Source: Polytrichum commune (Eukaryota > Streptophyta > Polytrichopsida > Polytrichales > Polytrichaceae). Taken from it: a stretch of DNA of 64,000 bases. Shown here piece by piece: positions 11,668 to 22,642 of the stretch; position 1 is the first letter of the stretch; the number at the start of each line of letters is the position of its first letter. The stretch covers positions 16,554,001 to 16,618,000 of the forward strand of contig OX485806.1 in NCBI GenBank assembly GCA_950295325.1. The letters are read 5' to 3'. The notes beneath the pieces are model-generated. The model saw only the letters and a program-made list of their open reading frames with translations, made no database searches and had not been told where the DNA came from. The position numbers and the translations under genes were made by a program.

Positions 11668-13510
11668 CTCATATTACACGTGCCCATAACATAAACTCGT
11701 CCATGTTAGTTTGTTTGACTTGGAAACAAACCGGGTTTATAAATTTAGAACTTCAACACATGTCTTTTTGGTGCGTGTTTGACTACAATCCACACCTAGA
11801 TCCGATGTAGGTGTCCAATTAACATAAGTAACACAATTAGGTCTACTTTTTTTAACGCCCTTTACTGCTGAAGGGTCACCCACATGCTCTATCTCAAAAA
11901 AACAGAAACTACCATAGAGCCAATTCACGTGTTCATCCAATCTCCCACATGACATGGAAATTTTGGTTCGAGAATAGACGTGTGCAAGTCCAGGGGGTGG
12001 ACTTTTCATTGGAAACCTAAATGGCGTGCATGGATCACTATGAAATTACACCCCCTATATACGAGAAGTTTGGAGAAAGAGAGAGAGAGAGATGAATACT
12101 AACTACAAGTTAGAAAATGGACTCAATGTCTCCACTACATATACAAGATATAAATTATGAACAAATTACGCCTTTATTACATATGAAACCCACTTTCACT
12201 TTCTAATGAGAAAATCATTGAGCATTTTTCATCTATAGCATGTAACTCAACAATTGCATCAAACAAACAAAGACTAACGCACAATAATTTAGCCACAACA
12301 TGGATATCAAAACTCACCGAAGCCCATGAGCACTCCGAGCACCTCTAGTTTATAAACACCTAGAACTCCAAATGCAAACCTCAACAAGAATAGACAAGGT
12401 TGTCATCGGGGACTATTGCCATATGACAACAATGGATGAAAACGTGAATTAGATGAAACTAACACATCTATTGTCGTGTTTTTCTCTAAAGCTTAGAACC
12501 CTCTTTTCTACATCTACCCTTACTTCATAAATCTTAGTAACCTTTTTAGATGTACACATTGGACAAAAACAATACCTCTCCATCATGTAATACTATACAT
12601 CCTAATGCCTAAAAACTGACCCATTCTTACACTTGCGTTCGTTCATTCGTGGTATAAAGAGTCCACCCCCTGGGGTGCGAGTCTTGTTCACTTTCATTCT
12701 TAATATGAAGGAGAACGATGCTTTGAGATTTTCTGGAAGCTCGCAGATGGTTGCTCAAACTTGAAGGAGGAAAACATTCTTCACGCCCATAGGTGTTGTC
12801 TGGTGCAATATCAACCACCTTTAGTAGTGTGGGGAACGTCCCGAATCAAGAATATTTCAAAATTGGAGATTCAAATTCTCAAACATGTGTATGCGAAATA
12901 CACACACATGTTCATAGTTCTATTTACCTTCCTCATCCATCCATCATCCAAATTCGGAAACACTTTCATTAGTTCCCCCAACTTGAGAACTTCAACTTTG
13001 CGACTATTGGGAAATTTCAATTATTTCTTCCCATGTCATCATAAATGTATTTCCACATACAAATGGATGTTCATAGAATGTGTTGGTGAGAATGGGCTAA
13101 AGTTCCATGGCCATCAAAAGTGCCAATCTGAGACATAGTATGCACCATGTGACAACAAAGGGTTTTGAACTGAAGCAACAAACAATATGAGATTGTTTTC
13201 TCTCCGCTTCTAGTACTCGCCACATTTGGGGGAAAAAAAAACATCCCATATACTACGGCCAATTGGGTGAAAAACTACTTAAAGTAGACATGTGTAATTC
13301 AAAGGCTTAATTTTATCGTGACACCTATATTTGAGTGATATGTAGTTAAGTGTGGCTCTGAGACCAAATGTTAAAAAGACATGTGTTGAGAAGAAACACG
13401 ATCACTTTGATATTGAATAAGATACTATGAATGTGAATTCTAAAAACCACAAGGAAAGTGGCTACGGCCTCAATTTGGAAATGTTAACCTTCTTGACCTA
13501 AATTGCATCC
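11668..13510. other. Intergenic, no gene seen
   Basis: AT-rich sequence with a TTGGAGCCACA-like fragment near 11750-11850 and a short GA run near 12078-12092. The ORFs at 11737-12009 (-) and 12761-13138 (+) have no recognisable domain or codon signal. Confidence 0.5.
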
Positions 13511-14450
13511 AAGGGCCGGTTCACATGGGGGTCCCAAATCCCATTCATGTTAGCAAGTCCCAACATGGAGGCAAAGTCTCAAGTTTCAAACCTCAAGAAA
13601 CTATTATAGTATTATTATCATCATTAAAGTTACATCTTGATTATTTTATTCAAATACATGTACAAGCCTCGCCTCCATAAAATGTTGCCATGTAGGCATC
13701 CACATCATACTTGGGACACTTAGGACTTGGGACCCAGTGTGAAGTGGTAAGTCTCAACTTCTGTACTCTTGACGGTTGAGATTGCATGGATTGACCTCAA
13801 GTGACTTGGGAACCCACATCCAAGGGCCGGTCCACACGGGAGTCCCAAGTCCCACTCATGTTAGCAAGTCCCAACATGGAGGCAAAATCTCAAGTTTCAA
13901 ACCTCACTAAACCATTCTAATATTATTAATCATCATCAAAGTAAAATCTTGATTATTTGATGCAATCACATTTACAAGCCTCGCCTTCATAAAATGTTGC
14001 CATGTAGGCATCCATGTCATACTCAAGACTCAGGACTTGGGACCTGGTGTGAAGTGGCAAGTCTCAACTTCTGTACTCTTGACGGTTGAGATTGCATGGA
14101 TTGACCTCAAGTGACTTGGGAACCCGCATCCAAGGGCCGTTTCACACGGGAGTCCGAAGTCCCGCTCATGTTAGCAAGTCCCAACATGGAGGCGAAATCT
14201 TAAGTTTCAAACCTCAGGACACCATTATAATATTACTAATCATCATCAAAGTAAAATCTTGATTATTTTATGCAATCACATTCACAAGCCTCGCCTTCAT
14301 AAAATGTTGCCCTGTAGGCATCCATGTCATACTCAAGACTCAAGACTTGGGACCTGGTGTGAAGTGGTAAGTCCCAATTTCTATGCTCTCGACGGCTGAG
14401 ATTGCATGGATCGACCTCAAGTGACTTGGGAACCTGTGTGAACGGGCCTT
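13511..14450 (+). mobile_element. Tandem triplet of one MITE, about 311 bp each
   Basis: Three head-to-tail units start at 13511, 13822 and 14132 (periods 311 and 310 bp). Each begins AAGGGCCGGTTCACACGGG or close to it. The outermost right end is CCTGTGTGAACGGGCCTT, an inverted match to the left end. At the internal junctions the right terminus is shortened to cttgggaacccRcatcc. An inverted single copy lies at 25289-25621. There is no coding capacity. Confidence 0.85.
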
Positions 14451-14999
14451 AACACATATATACACACACACACACACACTGACCCATGAGAAGTGGGGCT
14501 AGTGAGAAAGAAGTAACCATTTAAGACCCCCCCTCCCTCCACTGTATGGGGAGCGGGCCCTGTAACATGAGTAGATGGTGTTATCCTGAGTGGAAGGGTG
14601 GGGGAAACTCCTCATTAAGTTATTCTTCGTGTAGGCAAGGCAAGGTAGCCAGCCGCTTTGTGGAGTGCCGTGCCAACTAGGCAAGGGAAGCAAGGGGACC
14701 ACTTGGAGCCCCTACTACCGACCTCAATAATTTAATCACGCAACGGCATCCTTCAACGGCCTCACCTAGGTACCCCTTCCCCTCCCTAATGCCCACATTA
14801 TTATTGTTATTCACCTCACACCTCTCCAGTCACTGGGCGGCTATAGGGCCCCCATGTCCCACCGCCCCCCTTTCCCTTGGCTGGCTCCCCTACAACTGGG
14901 GATTTTCCCTCCCTAACTTTACAAATGGGGGGAGTCATCGCTTGCATGGCCGTTTGAGAGGGTTACTGTTACACCTTGATTTATGTGAAGAGTCATGAA

Positions 15000-15155
15000 G
15001 CCCCGATCACACCAAACTTCCCGTGCGGTTCCAGTCGTGAAATTGATGGGGATTATGTTCGAAAATAGATGTTGGCCCACCATTTGTAACACTATTGCAG
15101 CTGGAGATCCCAACAGATGGTGTCAGAACTATCCCGTGTGATCAACCCCTTGGTC
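15000..15155 (+). mobile_element. Partial element with GCCCCGATCACACCAA terminus
   Basis: It starts GCCCCGATCACACCAAACTT and is similar for about 100 bp to the left part of the complete element at 34112-34510. The right end is missing or diverged; a weak CGTGTGATCAACCCC at about 15136 may be its remnant. It lies 100 bp left of a SINE. Confidence 0.6.
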
Positions 15156-15250
15156 CACATTGAAGATTGGTGTGTATGACAGTTGTCTTGAAATACTTGT
15201 CCCCTGGAAGTTTGTATTCGACTTCAAGATTTTGGTGGTCATTCCTTTAT

Positions 15251-15643
15251 TGTAATATGACTAAGGCACCACGGGCCTTGGCTTCGTGGTTAGGGCTCAT
15301 GACCCCCAATGAGGAGGTTGTGGGTTCTATTCCCCATGCCGGCGTGGTGCTCACCACCTTAGTCCACCCAACTATGGTGGGGGGTCCTTGGACCTTGTTG
15401 TATGGGTACCTGAAAGCCCTTTGGGGGGATGCCATGTCCGGTATCTTCAAGGCACTAGTGGCTAGCTAGGAACTTGTATAGTGTGTCACTATAGTGTCCA
15501 TCCTCGAAAGGGGAGAGTAGTATTTGTCCCAATGTCCCCTTGTCAGTGGGCATCGGGTCATTGGCATTACGAACGGACACTTTATTCACGCCAGCCCCTT
15601 GCTTGAAAGGGGTTGGAGTTTCTATCTATATGTAATATGACTA
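15251..15643 (+). mobile_element. tRNA-derived SINE with 13-bp target-site duplication
   Basis: A perfect 13-bp direct repeat TGTAATATGACTA (15251-15263 and 15631-15643) flanks a 367-bp insert. Near its left end the insert has box A TGGCTTCGTGG (15279-15289) and box B GGGTTCTATTCC (15322-15333), spaced as in a tRNA. The tail ends in TCTATCTATA rather than poly(A). The body is relatively GC-rich and has no convincing coding frame. It differs in sequence from the SINE at 11483, so at least two SINE families are present. Confidence 0.9.
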
Positions 15644-15821
15644 GAAAACATTTGTGTCATTAATTAGTTCTCATAAACAAATGAGTGTTTGTAAAAATGA
15701 AAGAAGCATGTGTGTGTTTAAAGGATTGGATGGTCCTGGCCACACAATACAACACTAACATTTCAAGGTGATCAAATGAACACTCAAGTTTGATTCGATT
15801 GATTGGGATTACAAGGAAGAG

Positions 15822-15822
<1 letters not shown>

Positions 15823-15873
<51 letters not shown>
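15823..15873. repeat. (GT)n microsatellite, about 25 units
   Basis: An uninterrupted GT run of about 50 bp in intergenic DNA. Confidence 0.97.
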
Positions 15874-15875
<2 letters not shown>

Positions 15876-17167
15876 ATGAGGGACTCTTCACCTTGATCAT
15901 AACCACGAGCTCATTTGTGAACCCCTGGACGGGCTTCATGAGGATTATTGTTGTACAACTTGCTGGAAGAAGGGAAAAAAATTGAAGCCAATTGGTTTGA
16001 AGTTGTGTATCAATGTAATACACTGAACATATTAGTGTGGTGTTGAAGTTGGTGTGCCAAATTGATCAGAGTGGTCTTCACAAGTTGTCAAATGGCAACA
16101 CAAATCACGTGACAATCCTCTTTAGTTGTCACCCAATGACTCCGACAAAACTAACGTGGGTCAATGATGAATAGTACGGATCATGTTAAATCAAATGTTG
16201 AAGTGTAATTCCATGGGAAAACAATAGAAGTTACATAAAACCGCATTAAGCAAAAATACGTTTGATCTTTTCACAATCGACTTGTGGCTTCTTAGAGTGA
16301 GTGTCTTGTGCAAGCAAGGGCCCATACCCTAATTCCTACAACCACAAAAGAGGTGAACTGCACGGGAGGCCAAGTAACAATCCTTCAACCTCAACCTAAC
16401 ATTGTCCAAGATATGATTAGATTGCTTATGTGAGCAATCAAATACTTCTCACACCCAACTTTCAAGATGCTCTTGGAAACCAATTTCATTGTATCTTCGA
16501 GTTCTTCATGGTTTTGTTTTATATATCTATATACGTTGTTAGTCAAGTCGGCCATAATGAACTAAAGTGCTCCCCAACAACAATGATTTCACTGTCCCAC
16601 AAGTTTGGATGTCGTGTGGATTGCAACATCCGATCGAGTGTGGCCCACGACACTCATCATCAACCCACACTAATTGTGTCGCAATCACTATGTGGCAATT
16701 AGAGAGGGCGTCACACCACACTCGATGGTCCATGCCAAATCACATAGACCACTCTAATTAGTAATACACCACATCGATTTCAAAGACACTCTAGTCAAAT
16801 GTTTGCCACACTACATATTGTATTTAGTTTCATATGGCATTTTACGTCGTCGTGGTAACTTTTATAATGACACTTCTTATGAATAACTTCACAAATAATG
16901 TCAGCCTAATTTACTTTCTCTTCATCCACTTTTAGTATATCCCACATCCTAAGATTTCATCAACAAATTATTTGTCACGAACGATCAAAATTTGGATTCA
17001 AAATCACTCAGTACATCACATTAATCGCAACATTATAAATCTATAAAAATGTCCTATTCAAACAAGGAATGACATAGAGTATCATGTTTACAAGTAATGT
17101 TGGTTTACACATTAGTATCGAGCTTGACAAATACAACATAACATTATTAAGCAATGAGAGTATACTG

Positions 17168-17241
17168 TAACCATGGGATGCCCGCCCCGACCCAATGTAA
17201 AGGAGACTCAAATTACACTAGGTTGGGGCATCCCATGGTTA
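17168..17241. mobile_element. Near-perfect 74-bp hairpin, mini foldback element
   Basis: TAACCATGGGATGCCC at the left pairs with GGGCATCCCATGGTTA at the right. Pairing continues weakly to ATGTAA/TTACACT around a loop of about 12 bp. The arms end next to TA on both sides, so a tiny Stowaway-like insertion is possible. The RNA would form a long stem. Confidence 0.75.
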
Positions 17242-18270
17242 TATATATCATGGTTATATATTCCGAGGGCCCACATAGAATGAACGCACACCCTGCTTGC
17301 TTAATGATGTGTATTGAATAGTTGACACTAAATTCAAGTGTGGTAGTTTAGTGTAGGTCAAATGCCAACTAACAAAGTGGCGGGCCATATCCTTGTAAAG
17401 GGACCAGTTGAATTTGCAATGACAACTCATGAGTATAGGTCATCCTCAATATATGCTGGAATCAGGCTTCTGCCCAGCTGGGATCCAGCCGGAACCCCCT
17501 TTTGGCTCGGTTAGCCCAACGTGCCTAGCTTCCTGCAAGGCTCCAACCACCGTCCGATCAGGCTGAATCCACGGCTCTCGATGATCCTTACCCACCAGGG
17601 GCAGCTTGGCAGGCCACTCACGCCGTCATCCTAAGACCGTGACCATGCGCGCCTGTCACCGTCCAGTGCGATAGATCGACGGCCCAGAGAGGTCCATGAT
17701 TCTAAGCCCGCGCTGACTGGTCGGAAGCTAGGGCCGCAGTGGACGACCACAGGGTGTGTAGGGTTCCCAGGGCCAATCGATGTAGGGCGTCGGATACTCG
17801 ATCGGACGGCGAGAACGAGAGGGCGGGTTTCAACAAAGGAGAGGAGCCTGTGGCCGTCTTCCTCGCAAGTTGATATGATCGCGCGCGAACCACCTTGTTT
17901 GAGGAGAGATTTCGAGGACGTTGCTGCGTCCGAGATCCGTGTGTCGGTGAATTGCGTAGTGTTCGTTGCGTAGCTGCTCGCTAGAGCTTGGTGTAGACAT
18001 CTCGGGAGTCGAAATCATAGCCTTTTTGCATTGCGGTTGGAAAGCTTTTACGTTGGGAGCCTTTTTATTAAGTCAGAGCAAGATTGCAATAAGCTAGGCT
18101 ACCAAGTTGATGTGGTCTCACAGTTATCTGCAGATTCTTGCTGCTTCTGCTGCCCCCCTGGTTAATTCAGTCGTTGTAGTTTTCCTCTCTGGAGTTTCTT
18201 TAGCAGACTACACGTCGTGTCTGCTGTAAGCGCGGCGTTCGGCTGAGTTCTTGGGTGGTGTGTCTTCGGA
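17242..18270 (+). promoter_or_regulatory. GC-richer promoter/leader region of the downstream gene
   Basis: From about 17450 the sequence changes from AT-rich repeats to GC- and CpG-richer unique DNA (for example gcgcgcgaacc near 17880). This suggests the promoter and start of the transcript for the gene at 19067. I cannot place a TATA box or transcription start with confidence. Short antisense ORFs here have no recognisable domain. Confidence 0.4.
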
Positions 18271-18860
18271 TGTTACGCCCTCGGTTGTTGATCGGTGCTA
18301 TATTGGATTCGCAGGAGACTCTTGTTGTACTCCGTGCTCTTGAAAACTTCCTGTCATCCTGTTCGTACAGAGGCTGTGGTGAAGCTTGATACTTGTGCCT
18401 TAAAGGAAACGCCTTCATTGGGTTTCAAAGAGAACTTGAGCACTTGGAAGCTTGGTGCATTGCTCTTCCCACTAGGCATATTTTTGAGCCAGTTTTTGGA
18501 TGTTGTGTCCGCGGTGACCAGTGCTATATTGGATTGGAAGGCAACTCTTGTTGCACTACGTGTTCTTCGAAACTTTAGTAATACTGCTCATGTGGGGAGG
18601 GTGTTCGTCAGGTTGATGCTCTTTGCTTCTAGAGGGAACGCCTTCGTTAGGACCTAAAAAGAACTTCAGCATTTTGAAGTTTGGTGCATTGCTCATCCCG
18701 CCAGGTACACTCTCGAGCAATTTTCTTGGACGTTGCACCCGCGGTACCAGTGCTATACTGTATTGGCAGGAGACTATCGTTGCACTGGTTGTTCTTGGAG
18801 ACATTTTCCATGCTGCTCATGTAGTGGCTGTTTCTAAGCTTAGGAAACGTCTTGGTTAGG
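18271..18860 (+). repeat. Three 230-bp tandem repeats in the leader of the downstream gene
   Basis: Units start at 18271, 18501 and 18731 (period 230 bp); the third is partial. Shared landmarks are a TGCTATATTGGATT-like block (18296, 18522, 18751), a GTTGCACT..GTTCTT-like block, GGTGCATTGCTC, and GCGGT.ACCAGTGC. Copies differ by many substitutions, so the duplication is not recent. The array ends about 200 bp before the start codon at 19067, so it probably lies in the 5' leader or a leader intron. Confidence 0.8.
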
Positions 18861-19066
18861 ATTTGTCGAGTGCTATTCCCTTTAAGATTGCATCGACTCT
18901 ATCGAAGATGCATGTTACGCTGACCAGGGAACACCTGAACGTGGATGCGAGGCTATGACAATGATTTGAGAATCTTGTTTCTTGGCTCTGATTGCAATTA
19001 GTACAGTATTTGTGTCACTCCGACTGCTTGAAGCTTTATTTCAAGTTTCAAATAGCATATATATTG

Positions 19067-19903
19067 ATGGCCACCAAAGGTATTAAGGAGGAGGGCTGGT
19101 TCAGCACCATGAACAATGCGGAGACAATGTCAGTTCGAGTTTCCGGTCTTGAACAGGACAACATGAAAAGTCATTTCTCAGAGGCGGATGAGAAATCATC
19201 TAGTTTCTGCTGCTTTCCTAGAGGACGCGCGAGCAATCGTAAAGGAGACTCATTATCGTCGAATCTTATGGAAGCGGGGACGCCTTTCGCAAGGCTGGAT
19301 GCCGAAACGGTGAAAGGAAAGCCGAGGTCTCGCTCCGTCGGGCGAGGAGGATGCTGTTGCTGCGGACCTCGCAGGGGACAAAAGTTCACGGTAGAAGTAC
19401 GGGCAGTAGATCTGAAAGGGAGTGGAGCTGCTTCCGGCGGAGAGCTTAGAACGAAAGGCAGGTGGGAGATCGACGTGAACGAGGAGTATTACAAGCCTCC
19501 GGTATGGAAACAGATTATAAGGAAGGTGAGGGCGCATGCGAAACACGTGCAAACGTCTCGCTGCGAGTGGGTGAATTATGACCCACAGAGCTACGAGAAG
19601 AACTTTGATAATGGAGGATGGAGGGACTCGTTCGCTGTAGTATCTCAGCATTACGATGAGAACGATGATTTGGGAACGAAGGAGAGGGCGTTGCATACAG
19701 CTCTATTGCAGAAGTTTGCTTCGAGTAGGTCACAGCAGTGTGCTGATCAGTTGAGTCCTATTTCATCGCCGTTGCCCGTGAGAGCTATGTCCAAGGAGGA
19801 GATTGACAAGTCGAAGGAAGATTTTGTACCCATATGGCAAAGGAGGGCAGCCACACCTATCAAGCTTGACCTTAGGCAACGCTCCGGCTCGGGAGAGCAG
19901 TAA
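19067..19903 (+). CDS. Plant-specific protein of unknown function (YD..SY..NFD.G family-like)
   Basis: A single-exon frame of 278 codons if translation starts at 19067 (MATKGIKEEG). An upstream in-frame ATG at 18992 adds 25 unlikely residues. The N-terminal third is serine- and charge-rich with two cysteine clusters (SFCCFPRG; GGCCCCGPRRG) that could bind metal or be acylated. The middle has a basic amphipathic stretch, WKQIIRKVRAHAK, followed by YDPQSYEKNFDNG. That pairing recalls small plant-specific proteins that carry a basic WK..RK helix followed by YDP.SY..NFD. I know no biochemical role for them. There is no transmembrane helix or signal peptide. A long leader with triple repeats precedes it. 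Codon use and length support a real gene; the function is unknown. Confidence 0.8.
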   Translation: MATKGIKEEGWFSTMNNAETMSVRVSGLEQDNMKSHFSEADEKSSSFCCFPRGRASNRKGDSLSSNLMEAGTPFARLDAETVKGKPRSRSVGRGGCCCCGPRRGQKFTVEVRAVDLKGSGAASGGELRTKGRWEIDVNEEYYKPPVWKQIIRKVRAHAKHVQTSRCEWVNYDPQSYEKNFDNGGWRDSFAVVSQHYDENDDLGTKERALHTALLQKFASSRSQQCADQLSPISSPLPVRAMSKEEIDKSKEDFVPIWQRRAATPIKLDLRQRSGSGEQ

Positions 19904-21563
19904 GCACAAACAGTTCCCAGGGTTTTGCCGCCTTTGTTATCAAGGAAACATACAAAGCGGTGCCCCTCGCGGTGGGCATTGCAATCAATGCTGTCGTTCA
20001 AACATGACAGCGAAGTTGGACTGTTCCTTAGAGGTTCCTCTGCCCACCATCTTCACGCCTCGAAGAGGCGAATACCTGTGCAACGTCGTCCTTCTGCTAT
20101 TCCGATGTATCTTTATGTCCCAACTGTTGAACTTCGGAAGTTAGGTGCAAGACCAATATATAGGACGAGGAAATATAAGTGCACGGATACTACTGCAAAT
20201 GGCGGGGAAGAGTTAATCTGAAACTGCCTTTGGCATCGGAGGTCGAAGTGCCTGTACCATATGATCTGTTTCACTGATCGGCAGAGAATGTATATTTTGT
20301 TGCTTTTTATTAGAGGAGTAGGCAAAATTTGTTAGAAAAATTTGATGATAGTCGTAGCAAGTAGAGGCCTGAAGCTTCTGCATTTTTCTTGGAAGCCACT
20401 AAATGTCAGGTGGCTCAATTGACAATCTTTCTTCTATTTGGGTTTTGCTTTTGCAGCCCACGGCATGCTCAGTAAAAAGGGTTTAACCTTGTTCAAAATC
20501 CATACGAATTTGTTTCCTTGAGGTAGGAAGTTGGAACCACACCTTGCCGGTTTTGAATGTTTATTCTTAGGTAAATCTTCCGATTAGGAAGACTTAGTGC
20601 AATTTGATGATGGTCAGACTGTTTAACCTTTGGCAATTTCCTGCACGCCTAAATGATATTGCACAGGTAAGTGCGTACGAAGAAAGACTTTTGCAATCAC
20701 CACGTTTTGTTTATCGGGTAGTCAAACCTTGCTACTAGTAGATCACAGTAGCAAAAGTGAATAGCGCTGGTGTTCTTAATGTTCAGCTAATTCTTTAAGT
20801 AATGTATAAAAAAAATGGATTCCATTGACACGGGGGATACAACCATTTCATTCAGAGATTGTTACTATCTCTGTCAAATATGAAGTTCTCTGTGTTGTAG
20901 GTGAGACTGTAGCTATCGACAAAGTTGTAGCGTTAGGAGTTGTGTCACTAATAGCTTTGAGCATCTGGTGCATCTAGTCCATCGGTCCCTTACTCGACCT
21001 CCTCGCAAGAATTCACCATTAACTCTTAATTAATTGATTCTATAGGGCTCCCTGTAACATTGTGCTCTTCCCATTTCCTTTCTGCCTATTAGTTTTGGCA
21101 TTCAAGTGAGGTAGTGAACAAACTCATTTGCATGGTCGGCTATTATTCTAACAGGCTTTCCATATGACGAAACAACAGAGTGGATACTGATGTCCCACGT
21201 CCGATGCAGCTAATTTGGATTTTGATTCGGTAGGTGGATTACGAATTATGTGGTTCAGGAGTATGGTGGTTTGTTAAAGGACTATCCACTTCCAGGTAAT
21301 GTATAACTCATGGCCACTCAACAACAATGCCGAACTTGTAAGTGAATTTAAACGATCTATGTCAATTATAACAAGGTTCAATTGGAGAGAAGATCTTGTA
21401 TTAGCAGTCACCCGAATATCAGCCCCAATAATTATAGGTTGCACTTGTGGTGTGCAAGAGGAATAAGTATAGAAACGCAGATTGGAGCAAGTAGTAGCAT
21501 TGGAGTAACATGAGGTTGGGTGTATTCGGACCCATAGGTATTGGAGGAGATACGAGAAGAAAG
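19904..21563 (+). other. 3' flank of the unknown gene, then intergenic
   Basis: The probable 3' untranslated region extends a few hundred bases past the stop at 19903. After that I see no gene, RNA or clear repeat up to the U6 promoter. ORFs at 19803-20325 overlap the gene or its 3' flank and look incidental. Confidence 0.45.
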
Positions 21564-21573
21564 TTTATATATT
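21564..21573 (+). promoter_or_regulatory. TATA box of the U6 gene
   Basis: TTTATATATT lies about 25 bp upstream of the U6 first base, the standard place for a plant U6 TATA box. A candidate upstream sequence element, GACCCATAGG at 21528-21537, lies about 26 bp further up. It matches the usual plant element RTCCCACATCG only poorly. Confidence 0.7.
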
Positions 21574-21593
21574 GGGAAGGGCTTATCACCAGT

Positions 21594-21613
21594 GTCTCTT
21601 CGGAGACATCTGA

Positions 21614-21645
<32 letters not shown>

Positions 21646-21697
21646 GGCCCCTGCGCAAGGATGACACGCACAAATCGAGAAATGGTCCAAATTTTTT
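21594..21697 (+). ncRNA. U6: U6 spliceosomal snRNA
   Basis: Full-length U6. The 5' stem-loop GTCTCTTCGGAGAC is followed by ATAAAATTGGAACGATACAG, then the ACAGAGA box, AGCATGGCCCC, and GATGACACGCACAAATCGAG, ending AATGGTCCAAA plus a T run (Pol III terminator at 21692-21697). The RNA base-pairs with the 5' splice site and with U2, and forms part of the catalytic core of the major spliceosome. A well-placed TATA box makes this the most likely active copy of the five in the window. Confidence 0.95.
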
Positions 21698-21783
21698 CCC
21701 CCTCCTTGCTTGATTTGCTTCCATCTTTTCGAGCGAACCAATGGACGTCACAATAGAGTTATTCTCTAACTCAACCTGACTTA

Positions 21784-21890
21784 CTTTTAGTTGGGAGTTG
21801 GTTGACAGCATACAGCACTTTTCATGTTCAGTCAGTTTTTGGTCCTTGCTTGCGAGGAAGCGTGGAGGTTTGAACAAATAACATTATGTA
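21784..21890 (+). mobile_element. Foldback MITE, left arm only
   Basis: TTTTAGTTGGGAGTTGGTTG, then CATGTTCAGT and CGTGGAGGTTTGAA, match in order the left arm of the foldback element at 35031-35319. The right arm is not evident; a U6 pseudogene follows 55 bp later. Confidence 0.55.
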
Positions 21891-21944
21891 TTTTGGCATC
21901 CCAAGTGGTCCTAAAACGAGTTTGTTCCTTGATGAATTGGAATA

Positions 21945-22032
21945 GGTTGACATCTGATCAAAAGGGAATGATACAGAGAAGATTAGCATGGCCCTTGCAC
22001 CAGGATGACACGCACAAATTGAGAATCGCTCC
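21945..22032 (+). pseudogene. U6 snRNA pseudogene, 5' end missing
   Basis: It matches U6 from GACATCTGAT through GATACAGAGAAGATTAGCAT, GCACCAGGATGACACGCACA to gagaatcg. It lacks the 5' stem-loop, carries substitutions (AAGGGAATG, CCTTGCACC) and has no T-run terminator. It lies 250 bp downstream of the intact gene in the same orientation, so it may be a degenerate tandem copy or a retroposed fragment. Confidence 0.9.
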
Positions 22033-22642
22033 TTATTGGTTTGCCCTCCTTTTCCTTGCAACTGATCAATCAAGGTAAGAGAATTTCACACCTACAGATG
22101 GGTTTTGATAGTCACATTCCAAGGTGTTTGGAAGCGGTTGATTCTAAATTCTCAAAAAGAGATAGTGCAACAAGGCCGACTTGATAGAGGTTTACCATTC
22201 ACAGATCAATGGAAAGGATGGGCGAGCAACTATGAAGGCATACAATTAATCACTCACTAAAGGTTCAGCCCCATCTGAACATGTGCATGCGTATAATTGC
22301 AGAGATAGGGGGATGCAATGTGAGATGTGGGTTTTTAAGAAAAGGAACTACAGTAGAAGCGGGGAACAAACCAATCTCCTATTGGCCGTAGGCTTATTTA
22401 ACCACACAAACCACGGGGAAGAAGTGCCAGTTACATGTGAACTATAAACCGACACTAGGATAGTTTCCGGCAGCAAGTAGGGGAAACGACTCCCAAGTAG
22501 GTTTTGCAACACCTAAAGTAGACTGGTGTCAATTGGACACTTCTCTTTGTTTGCCCACTTTTCTTGTAGGATACAAAACACGCATGTATAGGTGTCCAGA
22601 TTATTCCTATGTTGGATTAACACAGGTGTACCTCAGGTTTAC

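Noticed and set aside
13511-14450. CRISPR-like or satellite array
   Set aside because: Only three long units with transposon-type inverted ends in a plant nuclear genome; a tandem MITE explains it better.
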